Below, piece by piece: positions 16,512 through 23,823 of a stretch of DNA of 64,000 bases. Both the position numbers and the translations under genes were made by a program. The stretch covers positions 62,001-126,000 of the forward strand of contig JAFXQK010000010.1 of assembly GCA_017527205.1 (NCBI GenBank), read 5' to 3'. Position 1 is the first letter of the stretch. Each line of letters begins with the position of its first letter. Origin of the DNA: Lachnospiraceae bacterium (lineage in GTDB: Bacteria; Bacillota; Clostridia; Lachnospirales; Lachnospiraceae). The notes under the pieces are model-generated. The model was not told where the DNA came from, made no database searches, and worked only from the letters and a program-made list of their open reading frames with translations.

Positions 16512-17420
16512 ATGAATTGGATGACCGGATTACAAAGGGCAATTGATTACGTGGAAGAGCACATCCTTGAGGACTTGGATCTGGAGAGCATCGCCGCGCA
16601 GAGCTTTTCCTCCAGCTATCATTTTCAAAGAGTTTTCAGCATTGTATGTGACATGACCATAGGAGAGTATGTTCGAAACCGACGGCTTTCGCTGGCGGGA
16701 GCGGATTTGGCACGGGGAGACGTGAAGGTAATCGACGTTGCCATGAAATACGGTTATGACAATCCAGACAGTTTTGCAAGGGCTTTTCAGCGATTTCACG
16801 GCGTTTTGCCATCTCAGGTGAAAGCAGGAGACGCAACCTTAAAATCCTTTTCCAAGATCGTACTAAAACTATCGATGGAAGGCGGTGCGTCTATGAATTA
16901 CAGAATTGAAGAAAAACCGGAAATGATCCTAACGGGCACAAAGGTGAGGTTTCACGGAGAGCCGTGGGGAGAGGAGCGAGCGCGGCAGGAAGAGAATTGG
17001 TACGTAACAACGCGAGGAATCCAATGGTTTTTGCGGGGCGTGGCAGCAGGCGGTGACATATACCAACTTGTAACGAACGTTGACGGCGAAGGATATGACT
17101 TTTATTACTGCCATGAGTTGGAAAAATGGAACAGGGAGCATCTTTTTGACCATGCGGTCACAGGAGTGGATTTTGTGGAAGGCTTGGCGCTGGAAAACAT
17201 TGTCGTGCCTAAATCTACTTATCTGATCCTGGAAGCAAAAAGTGAAAAGAACACGGTTCATGATTATCAGGAGTTGTTAAAACAAAGGGTGCAGATCATT
17301 ACGGAATGGATGCCGGAAATGGGTTTTGAGCTCAAAGACGCACCGGAGATCGTGGTGATGCATTGGATGCCAAGGTCAGAGCGTTTTATACAGATTTGGA
17401 TGCCCATAGAAAAAAGATGA
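16512..17420 (+). CDS. AraC-family regulator with GyrI-like effector domain
   Basis: 302 residues. Two helix-turn-helix motifs occupy about residues 8-105 (IAAQSFSSSYHFQRVFSIV and VAMKYGYDNPDSFARAFQRFHG). A GyrI-like ligand domain follows from about 126 (MNYRIEEKPEMILTGTKVRFHG) to the end. Members (Rob/BmrR-like architecture) sense drugs or metabolites and activate transcription. The ribosome site AAAGGAG supports the start. Transcription is from the TTGACC/TATACT promoter 115 bases upstream. Confidence 0.9.
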   Translation: MNWMTGLQRAIDYVEEHILEDLDLESIAAQSFSSSYHFQRVFSIVCDMTIGEYVRNRRLSLAGADLARGDVKVIDVAMKYGYDNPDSFARAFQRFHGVLPSQVKAGDATLKSFSKIVLKLSMEGGASMNYRIEEKPEMILTGTKVRFHGEPWGEERARQEENWYVTTRGIQWFLRGVAAGGDIYQLVTNVDGEGYDFYYCHELEKWNREHLFDHAVTGVDFVEGLALENIVVPKSTYLILEAKSEKNTVHDYQELLKQRVQIITEWMPEMGFELKDAPEIVVMHWMPRSERFIQIWMPIEKR

Positions 17421-17446
17421 TGTCGAGATGGCAAGTGGGCAGACAA

Positions 17447-17475
17447 TTGACCATAGTTTCCATTTTTGCTATGCT
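17447..17475 (+). promoter_or_regulatory. Promoter of the GNAT gene at 17596
   Basis: TTGACC (17447-17452), 17 bases, TATGCT (17470-17475). The sequence from -35 to beyond -10 is the same as at 20027-20057 apart from one base in the -10 box (TATACT there). Confidence 0.65.
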
Positions 17476-17595
17476 TTAAGAAACCTATTTTGGTAACTAA
17501 ATGAACAATTATTTTTCGGGTTAATGTACTGTTGGGGATATCAAGGAGGCTTGCCTGCAAAGAAAAAGTATACACATACGGGAAGGAGACCAAAA

Positions 17596-18108
17596 ATGAG
17601 AATTGAAACGGAAAGGTTACTGATTACCGAGTTTGTATTGGAAATGGCTGAGGACGTACATAAGAATTCGCTGGACGAAGACAACAGAAGGTTTGTCCCT
17701 GACGAAGTATTCGAAACGGTTGAGGACGCGAAGGAGACCATCGAATTCCTAATGTCACAGTATGGCGGTACGGAGGGACCGTTGGTATATCCGATCCTTC
17801 TAAAAAGTGATTGCACGAACGTTGGATACGTGCAAATGGTTCCGCTGGATGACGGCATTTGGGAGATCGGATACCATGTGGCAAAGGCATATACGGGAAA
17901 CGGATATGCCACGGAAGCAGTCAGGGCCTTTCTGCCAGTGGCTGTCAAGCTGGTAGGAACCGACTCAGTGCAGGGCATCTGCCTGAGTGAGAACGTTGCG
18001 TCCAAGCACGTGCTGCGCAAATGCGGATTTGAGACTGTTTTTGAAGGCATTGGGGACTATCAGGGCGAGAAACGGGAAGTCTATAAGTCAGTTTGGAAAT
18101 TGTCTTAA
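17596..18108 (+). CDS. GNAT family acetyltransferase (RimJ/RimL type)
   Basis: 170 residues. MRIETERLLITEF is the standard RimJ-type start, and the acetyl-CoA loop reads YHVAKAYTGNGYATEAVRAFLP (about residues 95-116), followed by VASKHVLRKCGFETVFEG. It would N-acetylate an amine of a protein or small molecule. ATG 17596 is used because GGAAGGAG lies before it; the frame is open to 17524. It is a single-gene unit with its own promoter. Confidence 0.85.
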   Translation: MRIETERLLITEFVLEMAEDVHKNSLDEDNRRFVPDEVFETVEDAKETIEFLMSQYGGTEGPLVYPILLKSDCTNVGYVQMVPLDDGIWEIGYHVAKAYTGNGYATEAVRAFLPVAVKLVGTDSVQGICLSENVASKHVLRKCGFETVFEGIGDYQGEKREVYKSVWKLS

Positions 18109-18202
18109 TTTATTTGGCTGCGCAAGTTTGTTTATAATCATGTTTGAGGTTGACACTCAGAGCATATCCACATTATAATCTAGTATGATATTTATGTCAT
18201 TG

Positions 18203-18317
18203 GAAAGGAGCATAATTTTATGAGAATTAGAGTTGTTAAGGCTCAGTAGTCTGAGCTTAAATAAATGGTTGAATCGTAAGCTCAGACGAATCCTAAGGGT
18301 AATAAGGTTAGGAGGAG
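18203..18317 (+). promoter_or_regulatory. Candidate leader-peptide attenuator upstream of the CD3324-like gene
   Basis: A nine-codon frame with a strong ribosome site (AAAGGAG at 18203) is followed by overlapping stem-loops. Hairpin 1 is GCTCAG/CTGAGC (18241-18256), overlapping the peptide's last codons. Hairpin 2 is GTCTGAGCTTA/TAAGCTCAGAC (18249-18287), a perfect 11-bp stem sharing the right arm of hairpin 1. Hairpin 3 is TCCTAA/TTAGGA (18291-18313), covering part of the next gene's GGAGGAG. Hairpins 1 and 2 are mutually exclusive, so ribosome position on the leader could decide the structure, as in erm-type attenuators. That mechanism is inference. Confidence 0.55.
18220..18249 (+). CDS. 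Leader peptide MRIRVVKAQ
   Basis: Nine codons from ATG 18220 to TAG 18247-18249, ten bases after AAAGGAG. The last codons form the left arm of hairpin 1 of the attenuator. The peptide is basic. No known leader is recognised. Confidence 0.5.
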   Translation: MRIRVVKAQ

Positions 18318-18321
18318 CATG

Positions 18322-18612
18322 ATGAGCTATATAAAGGCAGAGAACGTACTGCCACGGGAATTAATAGAGACGATTCAGCAATATGTAGACGGAAAAATGA
18401 TTTATATTCCATGCAAGGAGAAGCAAAAGTGGGGCACGACCACTTCCGCCAGGGCATTCTTTCGTGAGCGTAACGAAAGAATCTATGAAACCTACAAAAG
18501 CGGAATGGGATTACGAGATCTTGCCCGCAGTTTTTCCTTGTCGGAGAAAAGCATTCAGCGGATTCTCAGAGACCAGAGATTTGCCGTAAGGGAAGGCATT
18601 GAAAGTATCTGA
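18322..18612 (+). CDS. CD3324-family (Mor-activator-like) DNA-binding protein
   Basis: 96 residues from ATG 18322 (ATG 18319 is an alternative; spacing from GGAGGAG favours 18322). The sequence YIKAENVLPRELIETIQQYVDGKMIYIPCKEKQKWGTTTSAR, then RNERIYETYKSGMGLRDLARSFSLSEKSIQRILRDQR, has the order of the CD3324 family: a small N-terminal domain and a C-terminal helix-turn-helix. It is likely a transcription regulator or resistance-associated protein. A possible leader-peptide attenuator precedes it. Confidence 0.7.
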   Translation: MSYIKAENVLPRELIETIQQYVDGKMIYIPCKEKQKWGTTTSARAFFRERNERIYETYKSGMGLRDLARSFSLSEKSIQRILRDQRFAVREGIESI

Positions 18613-18631
18613 GAATAAAGAATCGAGAGTG

Positions 18632-18904
18632 ATGTTTCGCTGCGGAGGTTGTGGGAAAAAGCAGGAATTTGTCAATTCAGGGAGATTCAGGGTAAACGCC
18701 AATGGCAAAAGCGTAGACGTTTGGCTGATTTATCGCTGTAAGAAATGTAAGCATTCCAAAAACCTCACGATTTATGAGAGGACGAATCCTGGAAGGATTC
18801 CGATGGAATTGTTTGAATGCTTTATGAATAACGACATGGATGCTGCCACGGAATATGGCAGAAATATAGACTTTTTGAAGAAAAACAATGCTGAATTCAT
18901 GTGA
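18632..18904 (+). CDS. DUF1062-like zinc-ribbon protein, apparently 3'-truncated
   Basis: About 90 residues: MFRCGGCGKKQEFVNSGRFRVNANGKSVDVWLIYRCKKCKHSKNLTIYER is a clear DUF1062 N-terminus with two CxxC knuckles. Family members usually run to nearly 200 residues, and this one stops after NNAEFM, immediately before a terminator hairpin. ATG 18632 has only a weak site (GAGAG); a TTG at 18599 overlapping the end of the CD3324-like gene is an alternative. It may be a remnant. Confidence 0.6.
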   Translation: MFRCGGCGKKQEFVNSGRFRVNANGKSVDVWLIYRCKKCKHSKNLTIYERTNPGRIPMELFECFMNNDMDAATEYGRNIDFLKKNNAEFM

Positions 18905-18907
18905 ATG

Positions 18908-18933
18908 ACGGCTGGACTAAAGTCCGGCCGTTT
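18908..18933 (+). terminator. Terminator after the DUF1062-like gene
   Basis: ACGGCTGGAC and GTCCGGCCGT form a stem around TAAA, followed by TTTC. It starts three bases after the stop codon. Confidence 0.65.
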
Positions 18934-18950
18934 CTAATAGGGAGAAGAAA

Positions 18951-19946
18951 ATGGAAGAACAGTTTTTTTATCATGTAATATCGGACATTCCCAAGAAGGT
19001 CGGTGAGCACGTCATCCTGGATGACAAACATCCAAATGGCGTGTACAAGCGCGTATATGAGGAAATGGAAACGGTAAAGGATATTTACGAGCATCCTGGA
19101 AAATATAAGAATGAAGAGCTGACGCACAAGGTAGACGTGGCGCTGCGAGAGCTTGCGTTGGAAAAAGTCCGAAAAGAAATGTATCCAGAGTATCCTTCGA
19201 GAATGGCTTCTTTGTATGTATCCAAAACATTTGAGGAAGCCGAGCTGTGGGGGGATTATTTTGCTAAGTTAGGAAGACCTACATACGGAATTGCAAAGAT
19301 AAAAGTCTCGGGAAGAGTTTTTGAAGGAGATGCCTATAAGTGTTTTGACGGAGTGATAGACGAAAAAGAAAATCTACGACAGGCAGAAATTTATTGGAAG
19401 AATGAGGCGAATGAGGATGGATGTGAGCCGATCGTAGAAATTCTGGCTGATGGAGACATCGAGATTGTAGAGATGCTAAAAGTGATCAATGCGAACACGG
19501 AATATGATTATTTTGACTTAAGAGAAAAACCGGAATGCAAAGACATGGCCGCAGACTGGTTCCATAAAAAATGGGGCGTTCCCAAGGAAGCATATCTTGA
19601 ATGCATGACGGCATATCTTGAAAAGAAAACGGAATACGGATGGTATCTGTGTATGCATGGAGATCAAATTATCGGAGGCTTGGGTGTCATTGAGAATGAT
19701 TTTCATGACAGAAAAGATTTGAGTCCCAACGTGTGCGCGGTATATACGGAAGAAGCTCATCGCGGACAAGGCATAGCTGGTAAGCTTCTTAATTTGGTTG
19801 TGGAAGACATGAGGAAAAAAGGTGTGTCGCCGCTCTATCTTGTGACTGATCATACTGGTTTTTATGAACGATATGGATGGGAGTTTTACTGCATGGCGCA
19901 AGGTGACGGTGAACCAGATCAGACACGGTTGTACATACATAAATAA
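18951..19946 (+). CDS. DUF2441 - GNAT acetyltransferase fusion
   Basis: 331 residues. Residues 1-170 match the DUF2441 pattern (FYHVISDIPKKVGEHVILDD, LALEKVRKEMYPEYPSRMASLYVSKT, then VFEGDAYKCFDG). Residues about 185-331 are a GNAT domain (AVYTEEAHRGQGIAGKLLNLVVEDMRKKGVSPLYLVTDHTGFYERYGW). The domains normally occur as separate proteins. DUF2441 has no known function and may recognise a modified substrate for the transferase. It has its own ribosome site and is followed by a terminator. Confidence 0.82.
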   Translation: MEEQFFYHVISDIPKKVGEHVILDDKHPNGVYKRVYEEMETVKDIYEHPGKYKNEELTHKVDVALRELALEKVRKEMYPEYPSRMASLYVSKTFEEAELWGDYFAKLGRPTYGIAKIKVSGRVFEGDAYKCFDGVIDEKENLRQAEIYWKNEANEDGCEPIVEILADGDIEIVEMLKVINANTEYDYFDLREKPECKDMAADWFHKKWGVPKEAYLECMTAYLEKKTEYGWYLCMHGDQIIGGLGVIENDFHDRKDLSPNVCAVYTEEAHRGQGIAGKLLNLVVEDMRKKGVSPLYLVTDHTGFYERYGWEFYCMAQGDGEPDQTRLYIHK

Positions 19947-19981
19947 GATGTTACATGCCTAAACTGAAAATGTAAATTCGG

Positions 19982-20015
19982 AGAGCTTGGATTATTGAAT
20001 CTAAGCTCTTTTTTA
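19982..20015 (+). terminator. Terminator
   Basis: AGAGCTTGGAT and ATCTAAGCTCT pair (one wobble) around TATTGA and are followed by six T. It closes the DUF2441-GNAT unit. Confidence 0.85.
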
Positions 20016-20026
20016 TGGAATTGCGT

Positions 20027-20055
20027 TTGACCATAGTTTCCATTTTTGCTATACT
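20027..20055 (+). promoter_or_regulatory. Promoter of the gene at 20152
   Basis: TTGACC (20027-20032), 17 bases, TATACT (20050-20055); near-identical to the promoter at 17447 over 31 bases. Confidence 0.65.
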
Positions 20056-20103
20056 TTATTATGTGATTTTTATAAACAAGCAGTAACTTTGAATTCCGGT
20101 TTT

Positions 20104-20130
20104 ACGCAATGTTAACAATCTATTCATGAG
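20104..20130 (+). repeat. 27-bp leader repeat, copy 1
   Basis: Starts ACGCAATGTTAACAATC and ends TTCATGAG. Matches 20571-20597 at 23 of 27 positions. It lies just before the ribosome site of the gene at 20152. Confidence 0.6.
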
Positions 20131-20151
20131 TCTCATTTGGGGGAGCAATAT

Positions 20152-20538
20152 ATGTTTGAGAGTGATTTCGCAAAATGTGAATATGTTGAAAAAGACAACG
20201 TGGTTTTTCATGCGTGGAAAAAGGAAGCACATTATGATGATTACCGAAACCCCGTCATTGCTTCGCTGGAGATGCTTAGGGTGCACAAGGGGAGTTTCTT
20301 TATTGTTGACGCGAGAAACGGGTTTGAGGATGTGAAGGAAGACGTCGAATGGGGATTTTCTTACTTCCTTCCAGAACTAAAAAAGACGGGTTGTTCCACT
20401 TGGGGGTTTATTCTTCCGAAAGTGTCCGACATTGAAGGGGAGATTGACCTGTGGACGAGGGAAATTGAGAAGAACTTCCGCGTGATCCGCGCTGAGTCAT
20501 ACGATGAGATATTGCGACAGGCAAAACGGATAGAATAG
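20152..20538 (+). CDS. Possible STAS/SEC14-like domain protein
   Basis: 128 residues, no signal peptide. Segments such as FFIVDARNGFEDVKEDVEWGFSYFLPELKKTGCSTWGFILPK recall the SpoIIAA/STAS-like fold, in which a conserved Asp follows a beta-strand and a W/F-rich helix follows. This is a weak family guess. The start is ATG 20152 (GGGGGAG upstream) rather than the TTG at 20137. It is a single-gene unit with a strong promoter. Confidence 0.5.
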   Translation: MFESDFAKCEYVEKDNVVFHAWKKEAHYDDYRNPVIASLEMLRVHKGSFFIVDARNGFEDVKEDVEWGFSYFLPELKKTGCSTWGFILPKVSDIEGEIDLWTREIEKNFRVIRAESYDEILRQAKRIE

Positions 20539-20570
20539 TTGAAGTGCGGTTTGAATGGTTTTTCGGTTGA

Positions 20571-20597
20571 ACGCAATATTAACAGTTTGTTCATGAG
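20571..20597 (+). repeat. 27-bp leader repeat, copy 2
   Basis: Starts ACGCAATATTAACAGTT and ends TTCATGAG; second copy of the element at 20104-20130, here in front of a GNAT gene. Confidence 0.6.
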
Positions 20598-20642
20598 GAT
20601 CGGTCGAGAAAAAGACTAAACGCATGTCACAAGGGGGATCAG

Positions 20643-21191
20643 ATGACTATAGAAACGGATAGGCTGTTGCTTCGCCCTTTCAAGGCAGAAGATGCAGCTG
20701 ACATATACGAATATTTGAAGGAACCGACAGTCAACTGCTTTGCCTGCATGAAACTTCATTCCATGAGCGAGGCCGAGGCGGAGATTAAAAATAGAATGGG
20801 TGATGAGGATTTTTATTTTGCCATAGTGATAAAGGAGACTGGAAAAGTCATAGGAGAATTATTTGGACATCCGGAAGGGACGGGACCCGAAGACAAAACA
20901 ATGGACACCTTTAGTCCCTGTTGGATGCTAAATGAGAGGTTCCAGGGAAAAGGGTATGCGTATGAGGCCGCAAGAGCATATTTTGATTATCTTTTTAATG
21001 TGAAGAACATAAGGCGCATATATGCATACACGGAAGATTACAACCTCTCAAGCCAACGGCTTTGCGAAAAGCTTGGCATGCGCAGGGAAGGCATGTTCAT
21101 GGAATTTGTATCGTTTGTGAATGATGAAGACGGTGTGCCGATTTATGAGAATACGATGCAGTATGCGATACTAAAAAAAGAATGGATATGA
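20643..21191 (+). CDS. GNAT family acetyltransferase
   Basis: 182 residues, RimJ/RimL-like: MTIETDRLLLRPFKAEDAADIYEYL at the start, WMLNERFQGKGYAYEAARAYFDYLF as the acetyl-CoA loop (about residues 100-124), and NLSSQRLCEKLGMRREGMFME near the end. The ribosome site is AAGGGGG. Target unknown. The start of the DUF3267 gene lies 24 bases after its stop, so both may share a transcript. Confidence 0.87.
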   Translation: MTIETDRLLLRPFKAEDAADIYEYLKEPTVNCFACMKLHSMSEAEAEIKNRMGDEDFYFAIVIKETGKVIGELFGHPEGTGPEDKTMDTFSPCWMLNERFQGKGYAYEAARAYFDYLFNVKNIRRIYAYTEDYNLSSQRLCEKLGMRREGMFMEFVSFVNDEDGVPIYENTMQYAILKKEWI

Positions 21192-21215
21192 AAGCAATAA
21201 GGGGGACAAATTAAA

Positions 21216-21881
21216 ATGAGCGAGGAACAAAAGACGCAGCGCACGCTAACGCCGGCTGAGATCAGAAGGGCGGAACTGTTGAAACAGAGGGAGGAGAAGC
21301 TTTTTGCGGAAGGGTATGTCAGACATGACCTGACAACTAGCATTGAGAAGGCGAATACGGCAGGGCTTTTGTACCCGCTTCCCTTTGCGGCGGTGATAGT
21401 TATTCTGTTCCTGGTCTTGCACGGAATGAGTGGGACGATAGAAGTAGTAAAGAATAATTTTATTCTTTGGATAATTGGCCTGTTTGTCTTTGCCATTTCC
21501 GGCGTTGTGCTAGCGGTCGTTCACGAAGGCATTCACGCTGTCTTTTGGGCGATAGGAACCGAGAATCATTTTAAGGACATTGAATTCGGTTTTATCAAGG
21601 AGAAAATAACCCCATACTGTACGAGCAAGGCCCCCCTTACGAAGGGCATGTATATTCTTGGCTCACTGATGCCTGCGACGATTATTGGACTCGGCTTTGG
21701 AATTGCCGGTGTCATCACGGGTAATTTTCTGCTTATGATAATCGGCGTCTGCCAGATATTTGCAGGGGCGGGAGATCTTTTGGTAACCAGCATGCTGCTT
21801 CGATACAAGACTAAGGGTAAGAATGTGATCATCATGGATCATCCTACGGAAGTAGGGCTGATCGCGTATGAACGGAATTAA
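21216..21881 (+). CDS. DUF3267 putative membrane metalloprotease
   Basis: 221 residues with four or so membrane helices (about 48-70, 80-105, 140-165, 168-190). Between the second and third helix lies VVHEGIHAVFWAIG, the HExxH zinc motif, and at the C-terminus PTEVGLIAYE. DUF3267 proteins are predicted integral-membrane zinc proteases of unknown substrate. It is the last gene before core copy 3. Confidence 0.82.
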   Translation: MSEEQKTQRTLTPAEIRRAELLKQREEKLFAEGYVRHDLTTSIEKANTAGLLYPLPFAAVIVILFLVLHGMSGTIEVVKNNFILWIIGLFVFAISGVVLAVVHEGIHAVFWAIGTENHFKDIEFGFIKEKITPYCTSKAPLTKGMYILGSLMPATIIGLGFGIAGVITGNFLLMIIGVCQIFAGAGDLLVTSMLLRYKTKGKNVIIMDHPTEVGLIAYERN

Positions 21882-22047
21882 CGGGGGTGCGGATATTTAT
21901 TAATTCAAAAGTCTATTTTGATATTCCAATGAGAAGGCAGCAGATGCATAAAAGAAAACTTGGCAAAAGGTAGACCAATAGGTGAATTTTGAAAAATCGG
22001 TGCTTCAAACCTCCTTATTCTATTGGTTTTTTTGTTTTATTCTAGCC

Positions 22048-22067
22048 TTCAAGTCCGGCTGCCAGCA
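22048..22067 (+). repeat. tRNA 3'-end-like core, copy 3
   Basis: Identical to copies 1 and 2; with copy 1 it shares two further bases (CT). A terminator-like stem CCAATAG/CTATTGG (21975-22026) with a T-run precedes it, and another terminator follows at 22075. It probably marks the right end of the accessory array. Confidence 0.7.
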
Positions 22068-22074
22068 CTGTTAG

Positions 22075-22110
22075 AAAATCCCGAGAATTCAAGCTTCTCG
22101 GGATTTTTTT
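22075..22110. terminator. Strong terminator after core copy 3
   Basis: AAATCCCGAGAA pairs exactly with TTCTCGGGATTT around TTCAAGC and is followed by T's. It can serve both the former tRNA side and the convergent hipA gene. Confidence 0.85.
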
Positions 22111-22156
22111 CATCCGATAGAGGAGTTTTTGCATATAGGATTTACGCATCATAGTA

Positions 22157-23362
22157 TCATATAATAAATCCTTTATTGATTTCTGTTATCCTGTCTGCTG
22201 GCGGTGTTTTGCCAACTTTCTGGAGATTTTTCACTTGAAGGTATGATTCCAGGGTAGCCGTCTTTTCTCTTATCTCTTCTAAGCTATTTTCGCAAAAGTC
22301 CTTGGACAATCCCGCATCCCTGCCTGTTTTTATGAGATCTTTGTCTGTAATGTTGCTTCCCTTGCCGTTTACCGAGGTTGTCTGCTCTCCCCAGTAAGTG
22401 TCGCTGTATGTCAGATCATATGCGGGAGCAAGTCTCCAGCCGTAATTGTTTGTGTAAAGGAAGGAGAAGTTCTTCGTATGATCGTCCCTGTTGTGGGTGA
22501 AACAGTTAAAGCACATGACCCTATACATCTGTTCCTTGTCAGAAGCGTTGTCCTTTGTCAGCATGCGGACAAGCTTTTGATAAGTTTCGTAGTCACATGA
22601 CGGGGCGCGGAAATCAGCTTCGAGAAGACCAGCAAACGTAATGCTGAATACCTTTTCACCTGCCTTGCGGTCGAATCTTTCCGTCTTGAAGTATCCTTCG
22701 CAGACGGAAGATTTTATCAGATCCGTTTCCGTCATGGAGATGCCACAGTCTTTGGCGCACAGTGAATAATCGTATTCCCTCTTTCCGCTGATTGCTGGAT
22801 CTTTGCTTGCGGGAAACTTTATAATCCAATCCCTGCCGTTCTCGGTGAGGAGTATCTTGGGTCTTGTACCGCCGCTGGATCCACCCAAATGATAGAGTAC
22901 GTCCAGCTGGTCGGAAGTCTTCGAAGACAATATTTTATCACATTCTTTCGCAATTCGATCATAATCAAGTCCCGCAGTCTCGATGCGAAAGTCCGCTTCC
23001 CTCGTTGGATGGTATTCGAGTGCACCCATGCCAGAACGACCGACGAAAGCCAGCCTGTCAAGCGTTGATATGTCGCCCCTGTCAATCCCGATGGAAGACA
23101 GGCGTCGATCCAGCAAAAGTTGCCCCCAACTGTCGGGAAGGCTGTCTGCGAACACGCCGAATAACCCGCTAAATCGGTCCCGACATTTTTCAGGCGGAAC
23201 AAAGACGCCGTTGCCAAGGGGAAGCGATAAGGGGCTGATTGAGAAACCATTCCTGATCCATGCGTCCGCATACTGAAAAGCAATCACGTGATCGGGAGTT
23301 TCAGCCAAGTATCCGACCAGTTCACCGTAACAACGTACTTCCAGTTTTTTAGTGCGCGTCAT
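22157..23362 (-). CDS. hipA: HipA-type serine/threonine kinase toxin
   Basis: 401 residues, full-length HipA. The N-terminal subdomain contains FSGLFGVFADSLPDSWGQLLLDRRL (about residues 63-87), the phosphate loop is GSSGGTRPKILL (about 156-167), and the catalytic loop is FTHNRDDHTKNFSF (about 288-301) followed by YDLTYSD. HipA phosphorylates a target such as glutamyl-tRNA synthetase and causes growth arrest. Its start overlaps the end of the XRE gene by 14 bases, so the pair is coupled. Operators lie upstream of hipB. Confidence 0.92.
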   Translation of the reverse strand: MTRTKKLEVRCYGELVGYLAETPDHVIAFQYADAWIRNGFSISPLSLPLGNGVFVPPEKCRDRFSGLFGVFADSLPDSWGQLLLDRRLSSIGIDRGDISTLDRLAFVGRSGMGALEYHPTREADFRIETAGLDYDRIAKECDKILSSKTSDQLDVLYHLGGSSGGTRPKILLTENGRDWIIKFPASKDPAISGKREYDYSLCAKDCGISMTETDLIKSSVCEGYFKTERFDRKAGEKVFSITFAGLLEADFRAPSCDYETYQKLVRMLTKDNASDKEQMYRVMCFNCFTHNRDDHTKNFSFLYTNNYGWRLAPAYDLTYSDTYWGEQTTSVNGKGSNITDKDLIKTGRDAGLSKDFCENSLEEIREKTATLESYLQVKNLQKVGKTPPADRITEINKGFII

Positions 23363-23633
23363 TGATTACCTCCTCTATGCTGGCATAAACGGGGCGGGTG
23401 AAAAGATCCCTTACCTCATTTATCACGCCAAGTTCCATGGATAGTTTAATGAACGCCTCGAGCGATATAAGCCCTGTTTGCTCAAACCTGCAGAGGGAAG
23501 CGTAGCTTACGTTGCATCGCAATGCAAGCTGTCTTTGCGTGATCTTTTTTCTTTTTCGTATTCTTTTTAAGCGCTGTGCCAACTCTTTTGCCACGTCGGA
23601 TGGCGCGAACAAAAGCTGATCATAGTTTTCCAT
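23349..23633 (-). CDS. hipB: HipB-type XRE antitoxin
   Basis: 94 residues: RLKRIRKRKKITQRQLALRCNVSYASLCRFEQTGLISLEAFIKLSMELG is a standard XRE domain (about residues 18-70), with a C-terminal tail VRDLFTRPVYASIEEVI that probably contacts HipA. It neutralises the toxin and represses its own promoter. GGGTGAC lies before the start. Two palindromes overlap and abut the promoter. Confidence 0.9.
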   Translation of the reverse strand: MENYDQLLFAPSDVAKELAQRLKRIRKRKKITQRQLALRCNVSYASLCRFEQTGLISLEAFIKLSMELGVINEVRDLFTRPVYASIEEVINDAH

Positions 23634-23654
23634 GTTGTCACCCCATTCAATTTA

Positions 23655-23714
23655 TACTAATATATTAGTAAAATAAGGTGGCTATGTCAAGATATTGCTA
23701 AAATATTAGCAATA
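23655..23714 (-). promoter_or_regulatory. hipBA promoter with two operators 41 bp apart
   Basis: TACTAATATATTAGTA (23655-23670) and TATTGCTA-AAATATTAGCAATA (23693-23714) are inverted repeats with the common core CTAA-N4-TTAG; their centres are 41 bp apart. On the minus strand TTGACA (23690-23685) and TAATAT (23667-23662), spacing 17, form the promoter. One operator covers the -10 box and the other lies just upstream of -35. HipB is the likely ligand. Confidence 0.75.
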
Positions 23715-23823
23715 ATTGAATTAAAGTCATGCGAATGTAGGTTTGTTGCTAGAAACCGTGATTACGTGATAAGATGATTTATATCCCCCAAAATGTCATG
23801 GGGCGGGAGGAGGGAATGATTTT

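Noticed and set aside
22816..23283. Long alternative frames on both strands inside hipA
   Set aside because: They are shadows of the clearly conserved HipA frame, without ribosome sites.
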